From: Caulobacter radicis
Lineage (GTDB): Bacteria; Pseudomonadota; Alphaproteobacteria; Caulobacterales; Caulobacteraceae
Direction of reading: 5' to 3'
NCBI RefSeq assembly: GCF_003094615.1
Contig: NZ_QDKO01000009.1
Span: forward strand, 124,001-188,000
Length of the DNA stretch: 64,000 nucleotides
In this document: piece by piece, positions 34,317-42,912 of the stretch
How the letters are laid out: the number at the start of each line of letters is the position of its first letter
Numbering within the stretch: position 1 is the stretch's first letter
Translations under genes and position numbers: made by a program
Notes under the pieces: generated by a model
What the model was told of the DNA's origin: nothing
Databases searched by the model: none
The model's input: the letters and a program-made list of their open reading frames with translations, nothing else

Positions 34317-37300
34317 GCAAACCAAGCCAATCGCAGAGACCAACCGCTTCATCGTGCTCGATAAATATGTGCGCGCATGGGAAGCGGCTAACAGCTATCA
34401 GTCTGAGGCGGACCTGGAGCGCGAGCTTGTCCAGGACCTTTGCAACCAGGGCTACGAGTTTCTAAACAATCTGCGATCACCTGGTGCCATGCTGGCAAAT
34501 ATTCGCGTCCAGCTTCAGTCGCTCAACGACGTTCAATTTAGCGACAAGGAGTGGGCGCGGTTCGTTGAGACCTATTTGGATCGCCCCAGTGACAGCGTCA
34601 CGGACAAAGCCCGCAAAATCCACGAAGACTATATATTCGATTTCGTCTTCGATGATGGCCGCATTCAGAACATCTATCTCGTCGATAAGACGAATGTCTG
34701 CCGCAACAAGGTCCAGGTCATCAAGCAATTCGAGCAGGTCGGGACGTACGCGAACCGCTACGATGTGACGATCCTGGTGAATGGGCTGCCTCTAGTGCAG
34801 GTCGAGGTTAAGAAGCGCGGCGTCGCCATCCGAGAGGCCTTCAATCAGATACACCGCTACAGCAAGGAGAGTTTTAACTCAGACAATTCTCTTTTCAAGT
34901 ATTTGCAGATCTTCGTGATCTCAAACGGCACAGACACACGCTACTTCGCCAACACGACCAAGCGCGATAAAAACAGCTTCGACTTCACGATGAACTGGGC
35001 GCAGGCCGATAACAGCCTGATCAGGGATCTGAAGGATTTTACGGCAACTTTCTTCGAGAAACGCACTCTGCTGAAAGTGCTCTTGGAATATTCGGTCTTC
35101 GATGTCAGCGACACGCTTTTGGTGATGCGTCCCTATCAGATCGCGGCGACCGAACGCATCCTGTGGAAGATCAGAAGCTCGTTCGAAGGCAAGACGCTTA
35201 GCAAGCCGGAGAGCGGCGGGTTCATCTGGCACACGACAGGGTCTGGAAAGACGCTGACCAGCTTCAAGGCGGCCCGTATCGCCACCGAACTCGAATTCAT
35301 CGACAAGGTCCTTTTCGTGGTTGACCGCAAGGACCTCGATTACCAGACGATGAAGGAGTATCAGCGCTTCTCCCCCGATAGCGTCAATGGCTCAGACAGT
35401 ACGGCAGGGTTGAGGCGAAACCTATCAAAGGACGATAACAAGATCATCGTCACGACGATCCAGAAGCTCAACAATTTGATGAAGACCGAAGGCGACCTGC
35501 CGATCTATTCGCAGCGCGTCGTCTTCATTTTCGATGAATGCCACCGCAGTCAATTTGGTGAAGCGCAAAAGAATCTCAAGCGCAAGTTCAAGCATTTCGC
35601 TCAGTTTGGCTTTACTGGAACGCCAATCTTCCCGGAAAACGCTTTGGGTGCGGAGACGACGGCCAGCGTGTTCGGAAGCGAACTTCACTCCTACGTCATC
35701 ACCGATGCAATCCGTGATGAGAAGGTGCTGAAATTCAAGGTCGATTATAATGATGTGCGCCCACAGTTTAAGGCGATCGAAACAGAACAGGATCAGAAAA
35801 AACTTACTGCTGCTGAAAACCGGCAAGCCCTTCAGCACCCGGAGCGCATCGCGGGGATTTCCCGATACATCCTGGAAAATTTTCGTCGCAAGACGCATCG
35901 GCTTCATGGAGGCAATAAGGGATTCAACGCCCTGTTCGCGGTCAGCAGCGTTGATGCCGCGAAGCTCTATTATGAAAAATTGAATGCGCTTCAGATAGGC
36001 AGTGAAAAGCCGCTGAAAATCGCGACCATCTTTTCATTTTCAGATAATGAAGAACAGGAAGCGGTTGGCGAAATTCCCGACGAGAGCTTTGAAGTATCTG
36101 CGCTCGACAGCAGCGCCAAGGAATTTCTGAGCTCTGCTGTCGCTGAATATAACGCGTTTTTCAGAACCAATTTCAGCGTCGATAGCAAGGGCTTCGAGAA
36201 TTACTATCGGGACTTGGCTAAGCGAGTAAAGTCAAAGGAAGTTGATCTTCTCATTGTGGTGGGGATGTTCCTGACCGGATTCGACGCGCCAACCCTCAAC
36301 ACGATTTTCGTGGATAAGAACCTGCGTTTTCACGGCCTCATCCAAGCTTATTCACGAACTAACCGCATTTACGATGCAACCAAGACGTTCGGTAACATCG
36401 TCACCTTCCGCGACCTAGAAGGGGCTACTGTCAAAGCGATCACGCTTTTTGGCAACGCCAACACGAAGAATGTCGTTCTGGAGAAAAGTTACGCCGAGTA
36501 TATGGAGGGTTTCACAGACCTGACGACAGGCGAGGCGCGGCGCGGCTTTGTCGAGGTGGTCCGGGAACTTGACGAGCGTTTCCCGGATCCCGCCGCGATT
36601 GAGAAGGAAGCAGACAAAAAGGCCTTTGTGAAGTTGTTCGGCGAGTACCTGCGCGTCGAGAATATCCTCCAAAACTACGATGAATTTTCAAGCCTGAGGC
36701 AACTCCAAGAGATCGATGAAGGAGATGAGAAAGCCCTGGCGGCATTCAAAGAGCGGCATCAGTTGAGCGATGATGATGTCGTGGAGCTCAAATCTGTCCC
36801 AATGCCATCTGATCGGAAGGTCCAAGACTACCGGTCAACCTATAACGATATCCGAGATTGGATTCGCCGCGAAAAGGCTAGCGCGGAGCAAGTCGAATCA
36901 AAGATCGACTGGGATGATGTAGTGTTTGAGGTCGATCTTCTCCGGTCACAGGAAATAAACCTTGATTATATCCTTGAGTTGATATTCGAGCATAACAAGA
37001 AAATCAAAAGCAAATCTGAGCTGGTAGGTGAAATACGCCGCGTGATCCGGGGTAGTATCGGCAACCGCGCCAAGGAAAGCCTAGTCGTTGATTTCATCAA
37101 TCAGACAAATTTGGATGAACTCGGGGACAAAGCTGGCGTGATCGAAGCCTTCTTCGCGTTTGCTCAAGCCGAGCAAGTTCGCGAAGCAGAGGAGCTTATC
37201 GCTGATGAGAAACTGAACCCGGATGCCGCTAAGCGCTATATCGAGACATCAATCAAGCGCGAGTATGCAAGCGAGAACGGTACGGAGTTGAATTCCATCT

Positions 37301-37410
37301 TGCCGAGAATGAGCCCGCTCAACCCACAATATTTGACCAAAAAGCGAGACGTTTTCCATCGGATCTCCGCGTTTGTTGAAAAATTCAAGGGTGTAGGCGG
37401 AAAGATTTAG
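34309..37410 (+). CDS. hsdR: Type I restriction endonuclease HsdR (type IC)
   Basis: 1033 residues, the length of EcoR124I HsdR. The nuclease site has Asp152 and Glu166-x-Lys168 ('[10 protein letters not shown]'), nearly the same positions as in EcoR124I. Two RecA-like helicase domains follow: Walker A 'TTGSGKTLT', 'FDECHRSQ' (DEAD-like) and 'TGTPIF', then motif VI-like '[12 protein letters not shown]'. The helical C-terminus binds the methylase. It translocates DNA and cuts at distance from unmodified sites. It overlaps prrC by eight bases. With the M2S subunits it also restrains PrrC. Confidence 0.97.
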   Translation: MPEQTKPIAETNRFIVLDKYVRAWEAANSYQSEADLERELVQDLCNQGYEFLNNLRSPGAMLANIRVQLQSLNDVQFSDKEWARFVETYLDRPSDSVTDKARKIHEDYIFDFVFDDGRIQNIYLVDKTNVCRNKVQVIKQFEQVGTYANRYDVTILVNGLPLVQVEVKKRGVAIREAFNQIHRYSKESFNSDNSLFKYLQIFVISNGTDTRYFANTTKRDKNSFDFTMNWAQADNSLIRDLKDFTATFFEKRTLLKVLLEYSVFDVSDTLLVMRPYQIAATERILWKIRSSFEGKTLSKPESGGFIWHTTGSGKTLTSFKAARIATELEFIDKVLFVVDRKDLDYQTMKEYQRFSPDSVNGSDSTAGLRRNLSKDDNKIIVTTIQKLNNLMKTEGDLPIYSQRVVFIFDECHRSQFGEAQKNLKRKFKHFAQFGFTGTPIFPENALGAETTASVFGSELHSYVITDAIRDEKVLKFKVDYNDVRPQFKAIETEQDQKKLTAAENRQALQHPERIAGISRYILENFRRKTHRLHGGNKGFNALFAVSSVDAAKLYYEKLNALQIGSEKPLKIATIFSFSDNEEQEAVGEIPDESFEVSALDSSAKEFLSSAVAEYNAFFRTNFSVDSKGFENYYRDLAKRVKSKEVDLLIVVGMFLTGFDAPTLNTIFVDKNLRFHGLIQAYSRTNRIYDATKTFGNIVTFRDLEGATVKAITLFGNANTKNVVLEKSYAEYMEGFTDLTTGEARRGFVEVVRELDERFPDPAAIEKEADKKAFVKLFGEYLRVENILQNYDEFSSLRQLQEIDEGDEKALAAFKERHQLSDDDVVELKSVPMPSDRKVQDYRSTYNDIRDWIRREKASAEQVESKIDWDDVVFEVDLLRSQEINLDYILELIFEHNKKIKSKSELVGEIRRVIRGSIGNRAKESLVVDFINQTNLDELGDKAGVIEAFFAFAQAEQVREAEELIADEKLNPDAAKRYIETSIKREYASENGTELNSILPRMSPLNPQYLTKKRDVFHRISAFVEKFKGVGGKI

Positions 37411-37481
37411 ACGCAATAGCTTTCATCCCTAGGTCTGAACTTTGCGACACGACGCGCTCGCGCTGTTCTGAGATAAGGAAT

Positions 37482-37976
37482 CTACCCGCCCTGATAGCGG
37501 GCTAGGCGGAGGGCGACTTCGGCTTTAGGGAGCCGGCATCGCGGGTGGCTCGACGTCTTGAGCAGCGCGCTCGCCAGGGTGTCGTGATCGCAGGCACCTT
37601 CAGCCTCCAGCTGGTCGAGCACCCAGAGCGCGCCGTGCACGTCCACCTGGTGGGCTTCGGCTGCTCGCCTCAAGCCCGCGTCACCCGTCAGCAGCGTCCA
37701 CCGCCGCGCCTGCGCTAGCGCGAAGGCGAAGGTGTCCGGCAGGGAGAGGGAGCGATCGGCCCTCGACAGGATAGTGGCGCTCTGCACCTCGGCCGGTGCC
37801 AGTTCCTCCACCCGCAGGCCCAAGGCGATGAGCCGATCGCCGAGCGGCCCGGCCAGCTCGCGCTCAAAGAGCAGGTCGGGCACGACGAATTCCGCGGCCA
37901 ATTCGAATGCCGCCTCCAGAATCTCTCCGCGTTCCAGGTCGATGATGATCGACGTATCCGAAACGAGGACCCCCAT
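37482..37976 (-). CDS. PIN-domain protein (putative toxin)
   Basis: 164 residues. 'MGVLVSDTSIIIDLE' at the N-terminus has the first PIN aspartate (Asp7), 'SLPDTFAFALAQ' the central acidic helix and 'LLTGDAGLRRAAE' the third acidic position, so a Mg-dependent ribonuclease fold is likely. The gene starts three bases after the stop of the HTH-ImmA/IrrE gene, so the two are coupled. PIN proteins behind HTH-peptidase regulators are usually toxin-antitoxin-like. Here the pair is also divergent from CBASS, so a role in that system's control or as an additional effector is possible. Confidence 0.88.
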   Translation of the reverse strand: MGVLVSDTSIIIDLERGEILEAAFELAAEFVVPDLLFERELAGPLGDRLIALGLRVEELAPAEVQSATILSRADRSLSLPDTFAFALAQARRWTLLTGDAGLRRAAEAHQVDVHGALWVLDQLEAEGACDHDTLASALLKTSSHPRCRLPKAEVALRLARYQGG

Positions 37977-37979
37977 GGA

Positions 37980-39035
37980 TCAAGCCGCCTGTTCCAGGCG
38001 GGCGTCTAGCTCACGCACTGAAATGCCGAGCATCTCGGCCGCGCGACTTTCGCCAATGACGTTTTCGGCCAGGGCCCTGAGGCAAAGCCGCTCGAACCGC
38101 TTAGGTTCTTCCTCTTCGGCCTGCATTGAGGCGGGCTCCTTGAACGGCGGCGATCGCCAGCCGCGTTCGTCAAATTCGCGATAGAGCGCCGAGAACGCCT
38201 TGGCGTCGATGATGCCCAGATCCCGGCAGCGGAACGTGATCGCCTGGACGCTGACGCCGAAGCGCTTCTTGAGCGCCACCAGTTCGCCGATGCTGATCAT
38301 CGAGCGATGCGCGCCGACCTCTGCGCGCACGACATCGGCGGGCATCAGAAAAGCGCCCGCGAACCGGTGCGCGGCCTTCTCATCATCAACGCCCGCCGCC
38401 GGCGTCATGACCATGTGGCCCAGCTCGTGGGCGAGCGTGAAACGCTTGCGCTCAGCCCAGATGTGCCGCCGCACCACCACGACCCGGGCCGCGTCGCGGC
38501 CGTGGCGGCGCACGCGAGCGGCTAGGCCGTCGATATCCTCAAGGTCCAGCGACAGGACCTTGATGCCCCGCTCTTCCAGAAGTTCCGCCAGTTTGGGAAT
38601 GGGGTCATGGCCCAGACCCCATTCCTCGCGCACGGATCGCGCGGCATCTTCGGCGTCGCGAACGTCGCTGACGGGATAGGGCGCGCTACGCGGCTGTTCC
38701 CAGTCGGCGCTTTTAAGCTGCAGAAGGTCTTCGATCGCTAAATAGCGCTCGAGCAACTGGATCGTCAGCGCCTCGACCGTCGCCTCTTCCTTGGCAGACG
38801 TCTTCTTTCGGAAGTCGACGCCTTCCAGCACCAGCTCCTCGTCGCTGAGCAAATAGCCTTCGCTGACCTGCAGAGCCGCCGCCAGCGCCATCAATATCCG
38901 CGACCCAGGCATGTCCTCGTTGCGCTCGTACTTGCCGATGGCTTGCGGAGACACCACGCCGCCCATGCGGTCGGCGAGGGCGCGCAGCGACAGGCCCGCG
39001 GAAGCCCGCGCCACCTTCAATCTGCGTCCAATCAT
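37980..39035 (-). CDS. XRE regulator fused to ImmA/IrrE (M78) metallopeptidase
   Basis: 351 residues. Residues 1-65 are an XRE helix-turn-helix ('AGLSLRALADRMGG', 'AIGKYERNEDMP'). Residues about 130-300 form an M78 peptidase with zinc motif 'HELGH' at 203-207. A C-terminal helix-rich tail follows ('ESRAAEMLGISVRELD'). Such proteins repress a promoter and are cleaved, or trigger cleavage, under stress. CBASS operons are known to be controlled by a separate HTH protein and peptidase (CapH/CapP); this looks like a fused version. Three TTTTGTAAACCGA sites lie between it and the CBASS start. It is cotranscribed with the PIN gene. Confidence 0.92.
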   Translation of the reverse strand: MIGRRLKVARASAGLSLRALADRMGGVVSPQAIGKYERNEDMPGSRILMALAAALQVSEGYLLSDEELVLEGVDFRKKTSAKEEATVEALTIQLLERYLAIEDLLQLKSADWEQPRSAPYPVSDVRDAEDAARSVREEWGLGHDPIPKLAELLEERGIKVLSLDLEDIDGLAARVRRHGRDAARVVVVRRHIWAERKRFTLAHELGHMVMTPAAGVDDEKAAHRFAGAFLMPADVVRAEVGAHRSMISIGELVALKKRFGVSVQAITFRCRDLGIIDAKAFSALYREFDERGWRSPPFKEPASMQAEEEEPKRFERLCLRALAENVIGESRAAEMLGISVRELDARLEQAA

Positions 39036-39052
39036 GACCTGCTCCTCGTTGT

Positions 39053-39169
39053 CGGTTTACAAAAATCGCATCTGATGGTTATTTTGTAAACCGAAAGGCC
39101 TTGAAGACCCCTAATCCCTGCCCATGTACCTGAAGAGATAACGCTGTTTCGCCCACTTTTGTAAACCGA
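39053..39169. promoter_or_regulatory. Shared operator region of regulator and CBASS
   Basis: TTTTGTAAACCGA occurs at 39082-39094 and 39157-39169, and its complement, CGGTTTACAAAA, at 39053-39064. The first two form a wide inverted pair near the regulator start. The third ends eight bases before the CD-NTase ATG, where binding would block transcription or translation initiation. This links the HTH-ImmA protein to both operons. Confidence 0.82.
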
Positions 39170-39176
39170 GGATCCC

Positions 39177-40427
39177 ATGGCTTGGTCGTCGCCGCAGAAT
39201 GATCCGTTCGCCGATCCGCTGGACGCGGTGCTGGCCGAAATCGCCCTGAACCTTCAACTGCCGCCGGGACTTCACGCCAAGGCCGTCGAACGCTCCGAGG
39301 CGGTTCGCAAATACATCGAACGGCCGGGCAGCCCGCTCTTTGGCCGGGTGAGCTACTTCTACCCCCAGGGCTCGATGCGGATCGACGCCACGATCTCCAC
39401 CCGCGGCACCGACGACGAATACGACATCGATATCGTGGCCGAGATCTTCGGCGGCGATCTGCGCCCTGAGGCCCTGCTGGACGACCTCTACGCGGCACTG
39501 GCCGACTATCCGGTGCAGCGCGTTGTGCGCCAGACGCGATGCGTCACCCTCTACTACGCCGACGGCATGCACCTGGATGTGACGCCGGCGCGGCGCACGG
39601 CGGCCAAGGACAAGGAAAGCGTCATCGCCCACGCCAAGGGCGGCGCCGACGCCGAGCCGGGCATCTACGTGCCGATGAACGCCTATGCGTTTGGCCAATG
39701 GTATACCGACCGCACGCCGACCGAGGAGACCTTCGCCAAGGCGATGAACGAGCGGCTCTATGCTCAAGACGGCATGGTCTTCGCCGAGGCGGAGTCCGAT
39801 GACGTTCCGGCTCAGACTCCCCTGATCATCAAGAGCGTCACCACGGTGGCGCTGCAACTGCTCAAGCGTCATCGCAACATTCTCTACGCCGACGCCACGG
39901 GCCGCATCCCGCCGTCGATCCTGTTATCGTGTCACGCCGGCCACGCGGCCGTACCCGGCATGCGTCTGGCGGAGATGTTGATCCGGCAGGCGCGTTGGAC
40001 GGCGCGCGCGATCGACGACGCCGCCCGGCTCGGCCGGCTATTGTCGGTCGCCAACCCCGAGCATGCGGGAGAGCTGTTCACCGACCGCTGGCCCGAGTCG
40101 CAAAGCCAGCAGCAGGCCTATGCCGCCGCGCTCCACAAGCTGGCCAACGGCCTGGAGGCGCTGCGGACCGCCGATGTCCAGCTGGAAGACTTGCAGCAGT
40201 GGATGCGCGTGCAGTTCGGGGAGCGCGTAGTGACCCGCTCGATCCAGAAATTCAACGAGCGCCTCGGTCGCCAGGTCAAGGCCGTCGAGCACGGCTACAC
40301 CCGCAATGGCGGCTTGTGGACACCGTCGACGCCGAAATTGGCCGGACTGACCAGCGGCGCGGCTTCGCTTCTGGCGCCGGTCGCCGCCCGCGCTCACACC
40401 AATATGGGCGAGCGTCGCTTCCGATGA
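39177..40427 (+). CDS. CBASS CD-NTase (cGAS/DncV-like nucleotidyltransferase)
   Basis: 416 residues. The nucleotidyltransferase core has 'YPQGSMRI' (Gln-Gly-Ser at 64-66), the metal-binding pair in 'DEYDIDIV' (Asp83, Asp85) and a third Asp134 in 'MHLDVTP', all intact. A helical C-terminal domain follows. On phage infection such enzymes make a cyclic di- or trinucleotide signal. It is first of a three-gene operon with an E2-like protein and an HNH-SAVED effector, and its stop overlaps the next start (ATGA). The C-terminal tail ('AHTNMGERRFR') may be the substrate of the E2 protein, which in type II systems primes the CD-NTase. The nucleotide product cannot be told from sequence. Confidence 0.95.
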   Translation: MAWSSPQNDPFADPLDAVLAEIALNLQLPPGLHAKAVERSEAVRKYIERPGSPLFGRVSYFYPQGSMRIDATISTRGTDDEYDIDIVAEIFGGDLRPEALLDDLYAALADYPVQRVVRQTRCVTLYYADGMHLDVTPARRTAAKDKESVIAHAKGGADAEPGIYVPMNAYAFGQWYTDRTPTEETFAKAMNERLYAQDGMVFAEAESDDVPAQTPLIIKSVTTVALQLLKRHRNILYADATGRIPPSILLSCHAGHAAVPGMRLAEMLIRQARWTARAIDDAARLGRLLSVANPEHAGELFTDRWPESQSQQQAYAAALHKLANGLEALRTADVQLEDLQQWMRVQFGERVVTRSIQKFNERLGRQVKAVEHGYTRNGGLWTPSTPKLAGLTSGAASLLAPVAARAHTNMGERRFR

Positions 40428-40864
40428 TCCTGACCATCGACCAGCAGATCGAAGCGATGGACGTCATCTGGCCGACGTTCAAGCTCGTTCGGCGCGAGGG
40501 TCGGGCGGCGATCTGGCGCGGAGCGGTTCGCCCGCTCCTGCAGACCTATGTGGTCGAGGTTTTCTATCGGGCGCCGTTGGCGCTGGAGCATGTCCCCATC
40601 CAACGGCTCCAGCCGCAGGTGGAGATTCTCCATCCACAGCTTCGGCCGCGCCCCGGGGACCCGGAGGGCATGCTGCCGCACGTCTACTACGGCGCCGACG
40701 GCGGGGTGTCGCTCTGCCTGCTGGATCCGGACGCCAAGGAGTGGTCGGCCTCGGATCTCCTGGCGGAAACCACGGTGCCTTGGACCATCGACTGGCTCGC
40801 CGCCTACGAAGGCTGGCGGGCGACCGGACAATGGACGGCGCCCGGGCGCCATGTGGAGGCTTGA
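40424..40864 (+). CDS. CBASS E2-like conjugation protein (Cap2-type E2 only)
   Basis: 146 residues. The E2-like core shows 'LPHVYYGADGGVSLCLLDPD', with a candidate catalytic Cys98, followed by 'PWTIDWLAAYEGW' and 'TGQWTAPGRH', the pattern of CBASS-associated E2 proteins. No E1 domain and no JAB protease gene is present, so this is the short type II architecture. Such E2 proteins act on the C-terminus of the CD-NTase to raise its activity. The ATG overlaps the CD-NTase stop, and the effector gene starts three bases after this one. Confidence 0.88.
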   Translation: MILTIDQQIEAMDVIWPTFKLVRREGRAAIWRGAVRPLLQTYVVEVFYRAPLALEHVPIQRLQPQVEILHPQLRPRPGDPEGMLPHVYYGADGGVSLCLLDPDAKEWSASDLLAETTVPWTIDWLAAYEGWRATGQWTAPGRHVEA

Positions 40865-40867
40865 ACC

Positions 40868-42022
40868 ATGGCCAAGACGCGCATTCCCCAGAAGGTCCAG
40901 TCCGCGCTGTGGGCGCGGGCGAGCGGACGCTGCCAGTACCGAGGCTGCAATCGAAACCTGGTGGGCGACCTGGAAGCCGGGCGGGAGGACGGCACGTTCG
41001 GCTTCATTGCTCATATCGTGGCTGATGCGCCGGATGGTCCGCGCGGCTGCTCCATCCGGTCACCCTTGCTCGCCAAATCCCTTGAGAACCTCATGCTGAT
41101 GTGCGGGAAGCATCACAAGGAGATCGACGTCGACGGCCCGGAGGATCACCCCGAGGCCCTGCTTCTGGAAATGAAGCGCGAGCACGAATTGCGGATCGAG
41201 CTGGTGACCGGCGTGGATCAAGATCGCGCCTCCCATGTGGTTCGCTTCGGGGCGAAGATCGGCCAGCGCGAAGCTCTGGTCTCCACGCGCGATCTGTTCC
41301 TGGCCATGCTGCCGCATAACCACCCCGCTGGCGGGCGCACCATCGATCTGGATATCGTCGGCTGCGCCTATCGCGATGATGAGGCCGACTACTATCGCTA
41401 CCAGCGCGATAATCTGCGGCGGCAGTACGAGGCCCAAGTGCGCGGACGGATCGAGCGGCAGGAGATCCGCCACGTCAGCGTTTTCGCGCTCGCGCCTCAG
41501 CCCTTGCTGATCGAATTGGGCCGTCTGATCGGCGATATCCTGCCAGCCCAGGTCATGCAGCGACACCGCGAGCCTGCCACCTGGACCTGGCAAGACGACG
41601 CGCCCCCGATCGTCTACAAGGTCGGTGAAGGCGATCCGTCCCGCGAGGGGCCGATCGCCCTAAAGATTGGCGTCAGCGCGAGCCTCACGGACGCGCCGGT
41701 GACGGCGGTTTTGGGTCCGGACGCGGCGATCTGGTCGCTGACGGTCCCCGACCCGCATAACGATATTCTCCGCAGCGCGGCGGACCAGGTTCGGTTTCGA
41801 TCGACCGTTCGCCGTTTGCTGAACCGCATCAAGGCGGTTCACGGCGAAGACCGGGAAATTCACCTTTTTCCGGCCATGCCGGCATCGCTCGCGGTCGAGC
41901 TTGGCCGTGTGTGGATGCCCAAGGCCGATCTGCCTTTGGTCCTGTACGACCGCCAAGGACCGCGCTTCATTCCGACTTTCACGCTTGGACAAGACGAGAT
42001 TGCCCAACGGCTGGCGAGCTGA
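40868..42022 (+). CDS. cap5: CBASS effector Cap5 (HNH nuclease-SAVED)
   Basis: 384 residues. The N-terminal HNH domain has zinc cysteines ('[11 protein letters not shown]', 'LMCGKHH'), His49 in 'IAHIVAD', Asn74 in 'LENLML' and His82/83. The C-terminal half is a SAVED domain ending with the typical '[18 protein letters not shown]' and '[11 protein letters not shown]'. Binding of the cyclic nucleotide to SAVED assembles the protein and turns on double-strand DNA degradation, killing the infected cell. It is the last gene of the operon. All key residues are present, so the system looks functional. Confidence 0.95.
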   Translation: MAKTRIPQKVQSALWARASGRCQYRGCNRNLVGDLEAGREDGTFGFIAHIVADAPDGPRGCSIRSPLLAKSLENLMLMCGKHHKEIDVDGPEDHPEALLLEMKREHELRIELVTGVDQDRASHVVRFGAKIGQREALVSTRDLFLAMLPHNHPAGGRTIDLDIVGCAYRDDEADYYRYQRDNLRRQYEAQVRGRIERQEIRHVSVFALAPQPLLIELGRLIGDILPAQVMQRHREPATWTWQDDAPPIVYKVGEGDPSREGPIALKIGVSASLTDAPVTAVLGPDAAIWSLTVPDPHNDILRSAADQVRFRSTVRRLLNRIKAVHGEDREIHLFPAMPASLAVELGRVWMPKADLPLVLYDRQGPRFIPTFTLGQDEIAQRLAS

Positions 42023-42473
42023 CGTTCACGTAATCACGCTCAGGGTCAGCTGGTAGCGCTGGACAGCAGCAAATTGCGCGATGCCTCCTTTCAGCTGGCA
42101 TAGCCTGAAGGGAGACATTGCATTCGCCGGAGAGGTGCGGTGCAAGCTGAGTTCGGTCGGATGGTTTGAACCGGCATGTCATAGCGCCATGGCATAGGCG
42201 TAGTTCTCAGAACCTACCGCCTCTGCGCGCCGTTGCTGGTGCGCTGAAGCGGTCACTTCTGAGAACTATGCCGACGCTCTGGCCCTCTAGGACATCCGTT
42301 CCGCGATCTGGGCATAGAGCAGGCGCTCGGGCTCACATTACGGTGTTTGTCGCGCGCTCCTCTGCATATTCCATTCCGCTTCGGGGACCGGGATCGCTGG
42401 GAAGGTTCGACCCGGAGATCCATTATGAGGTCGCTGCGCGGCACCGATCGACGGCTATAGCCGGAGACACCAG
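42023..42473. other. Intergenic region after CBASS, no gene seen
   Basis: Open frames here lack ribosome sites and family character. The sequence is of mixed composition. It probably contains the CBASS terminator and remnant DNA. Confidence 0.4.
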
Positions 42474-42674
42474 ATGTACGGAAATTTCAGCGATCCACAC
42501 ATGCGCATGGCGATACGGATTGATCCTGAAATTTGGAACCGGATTTTCAGCGCGATTTTTCGTCGCGACCACGGACGGGCTTATCGAGCGTTTAACCGCA
42601 TGCGCGGCAACTTTCTGACGATCGAGCGTTTTACGAGCGATTTTACGATAGCCGTATTGTGGGCGCTAAAATAA
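42474..42674 (+). CDS. Possible small basic protein
   Basis: 66 residues ('MYGNFSDPHMRMAIRIDP...'), with GGAG seven bases before the ATG. No other gene lies on either strand, so it is not a shadow. The protein is basic and aromatic with no recognised domain. It may be a small cargo gene or a chance frame; the ribosome site is the main support. Confidence 0.35.
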   Translation: MYGNFSDPHMRMAIRIDPEIWNRIFSAIFRRDHGRAYRAFNRMRGNFLTIERFTSDFTIAVLWALK

Positions 42675-42746
42675 GGGACCATCTTTAAAGCGCCCTTTTA
42701 CGTTGGAATTTGTGGTAGGAATTCCGACGAACCACGAGGAGATGAT

Positions 42747-42905
42747 ATGCTCGAATATGGCGAGGCATTCCTCGAACAGAATCGCGAAGGCCTAAAGCGC
42801 CTTTCCGAAAAGATGTCGCCTGCCGCGTTCGCCATCGCCATGGAAATGGCTGCGGCCAATGAGGACGAACAAGAGGTCGTCGAAGAGGAACTGGCCGAGG
42901 CTTGA
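42747..42905 (+). CDS. Small acidic protein convergent with nitrilase-like gene
   Basis: 52 residues from an ATG preceded by AGGAG at good spacing. The sequence 'MLEYGEAFLEQNREGLKRLS' continues into a strongly acidic tail ('EDEQEVVEEELAEA'). It is predicted to be wholly helical. An AT-rich promoter-like stretch precedes it. It ends seven bases before the stop of the convergent nitrilase-like gene. Short acidic helical proteins in such places can be antitoxins, inhibitors or anti-restriction factors, but I recognise no family. Confidence 0.6.
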   Translation: MLEYGEAFLEQNREGLKRLSEKMSPAAFAIAMEMAAANEDEQEVVEEELAEA

Positions 42906-42912
42906 ACCGACC

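Noticed and set aside
42166..42618. A 150-codon frame after CBASS
   Set aside because: No ribosome site and no family character; it overlaps the better supported small frame at 42474-42674 in another phase.
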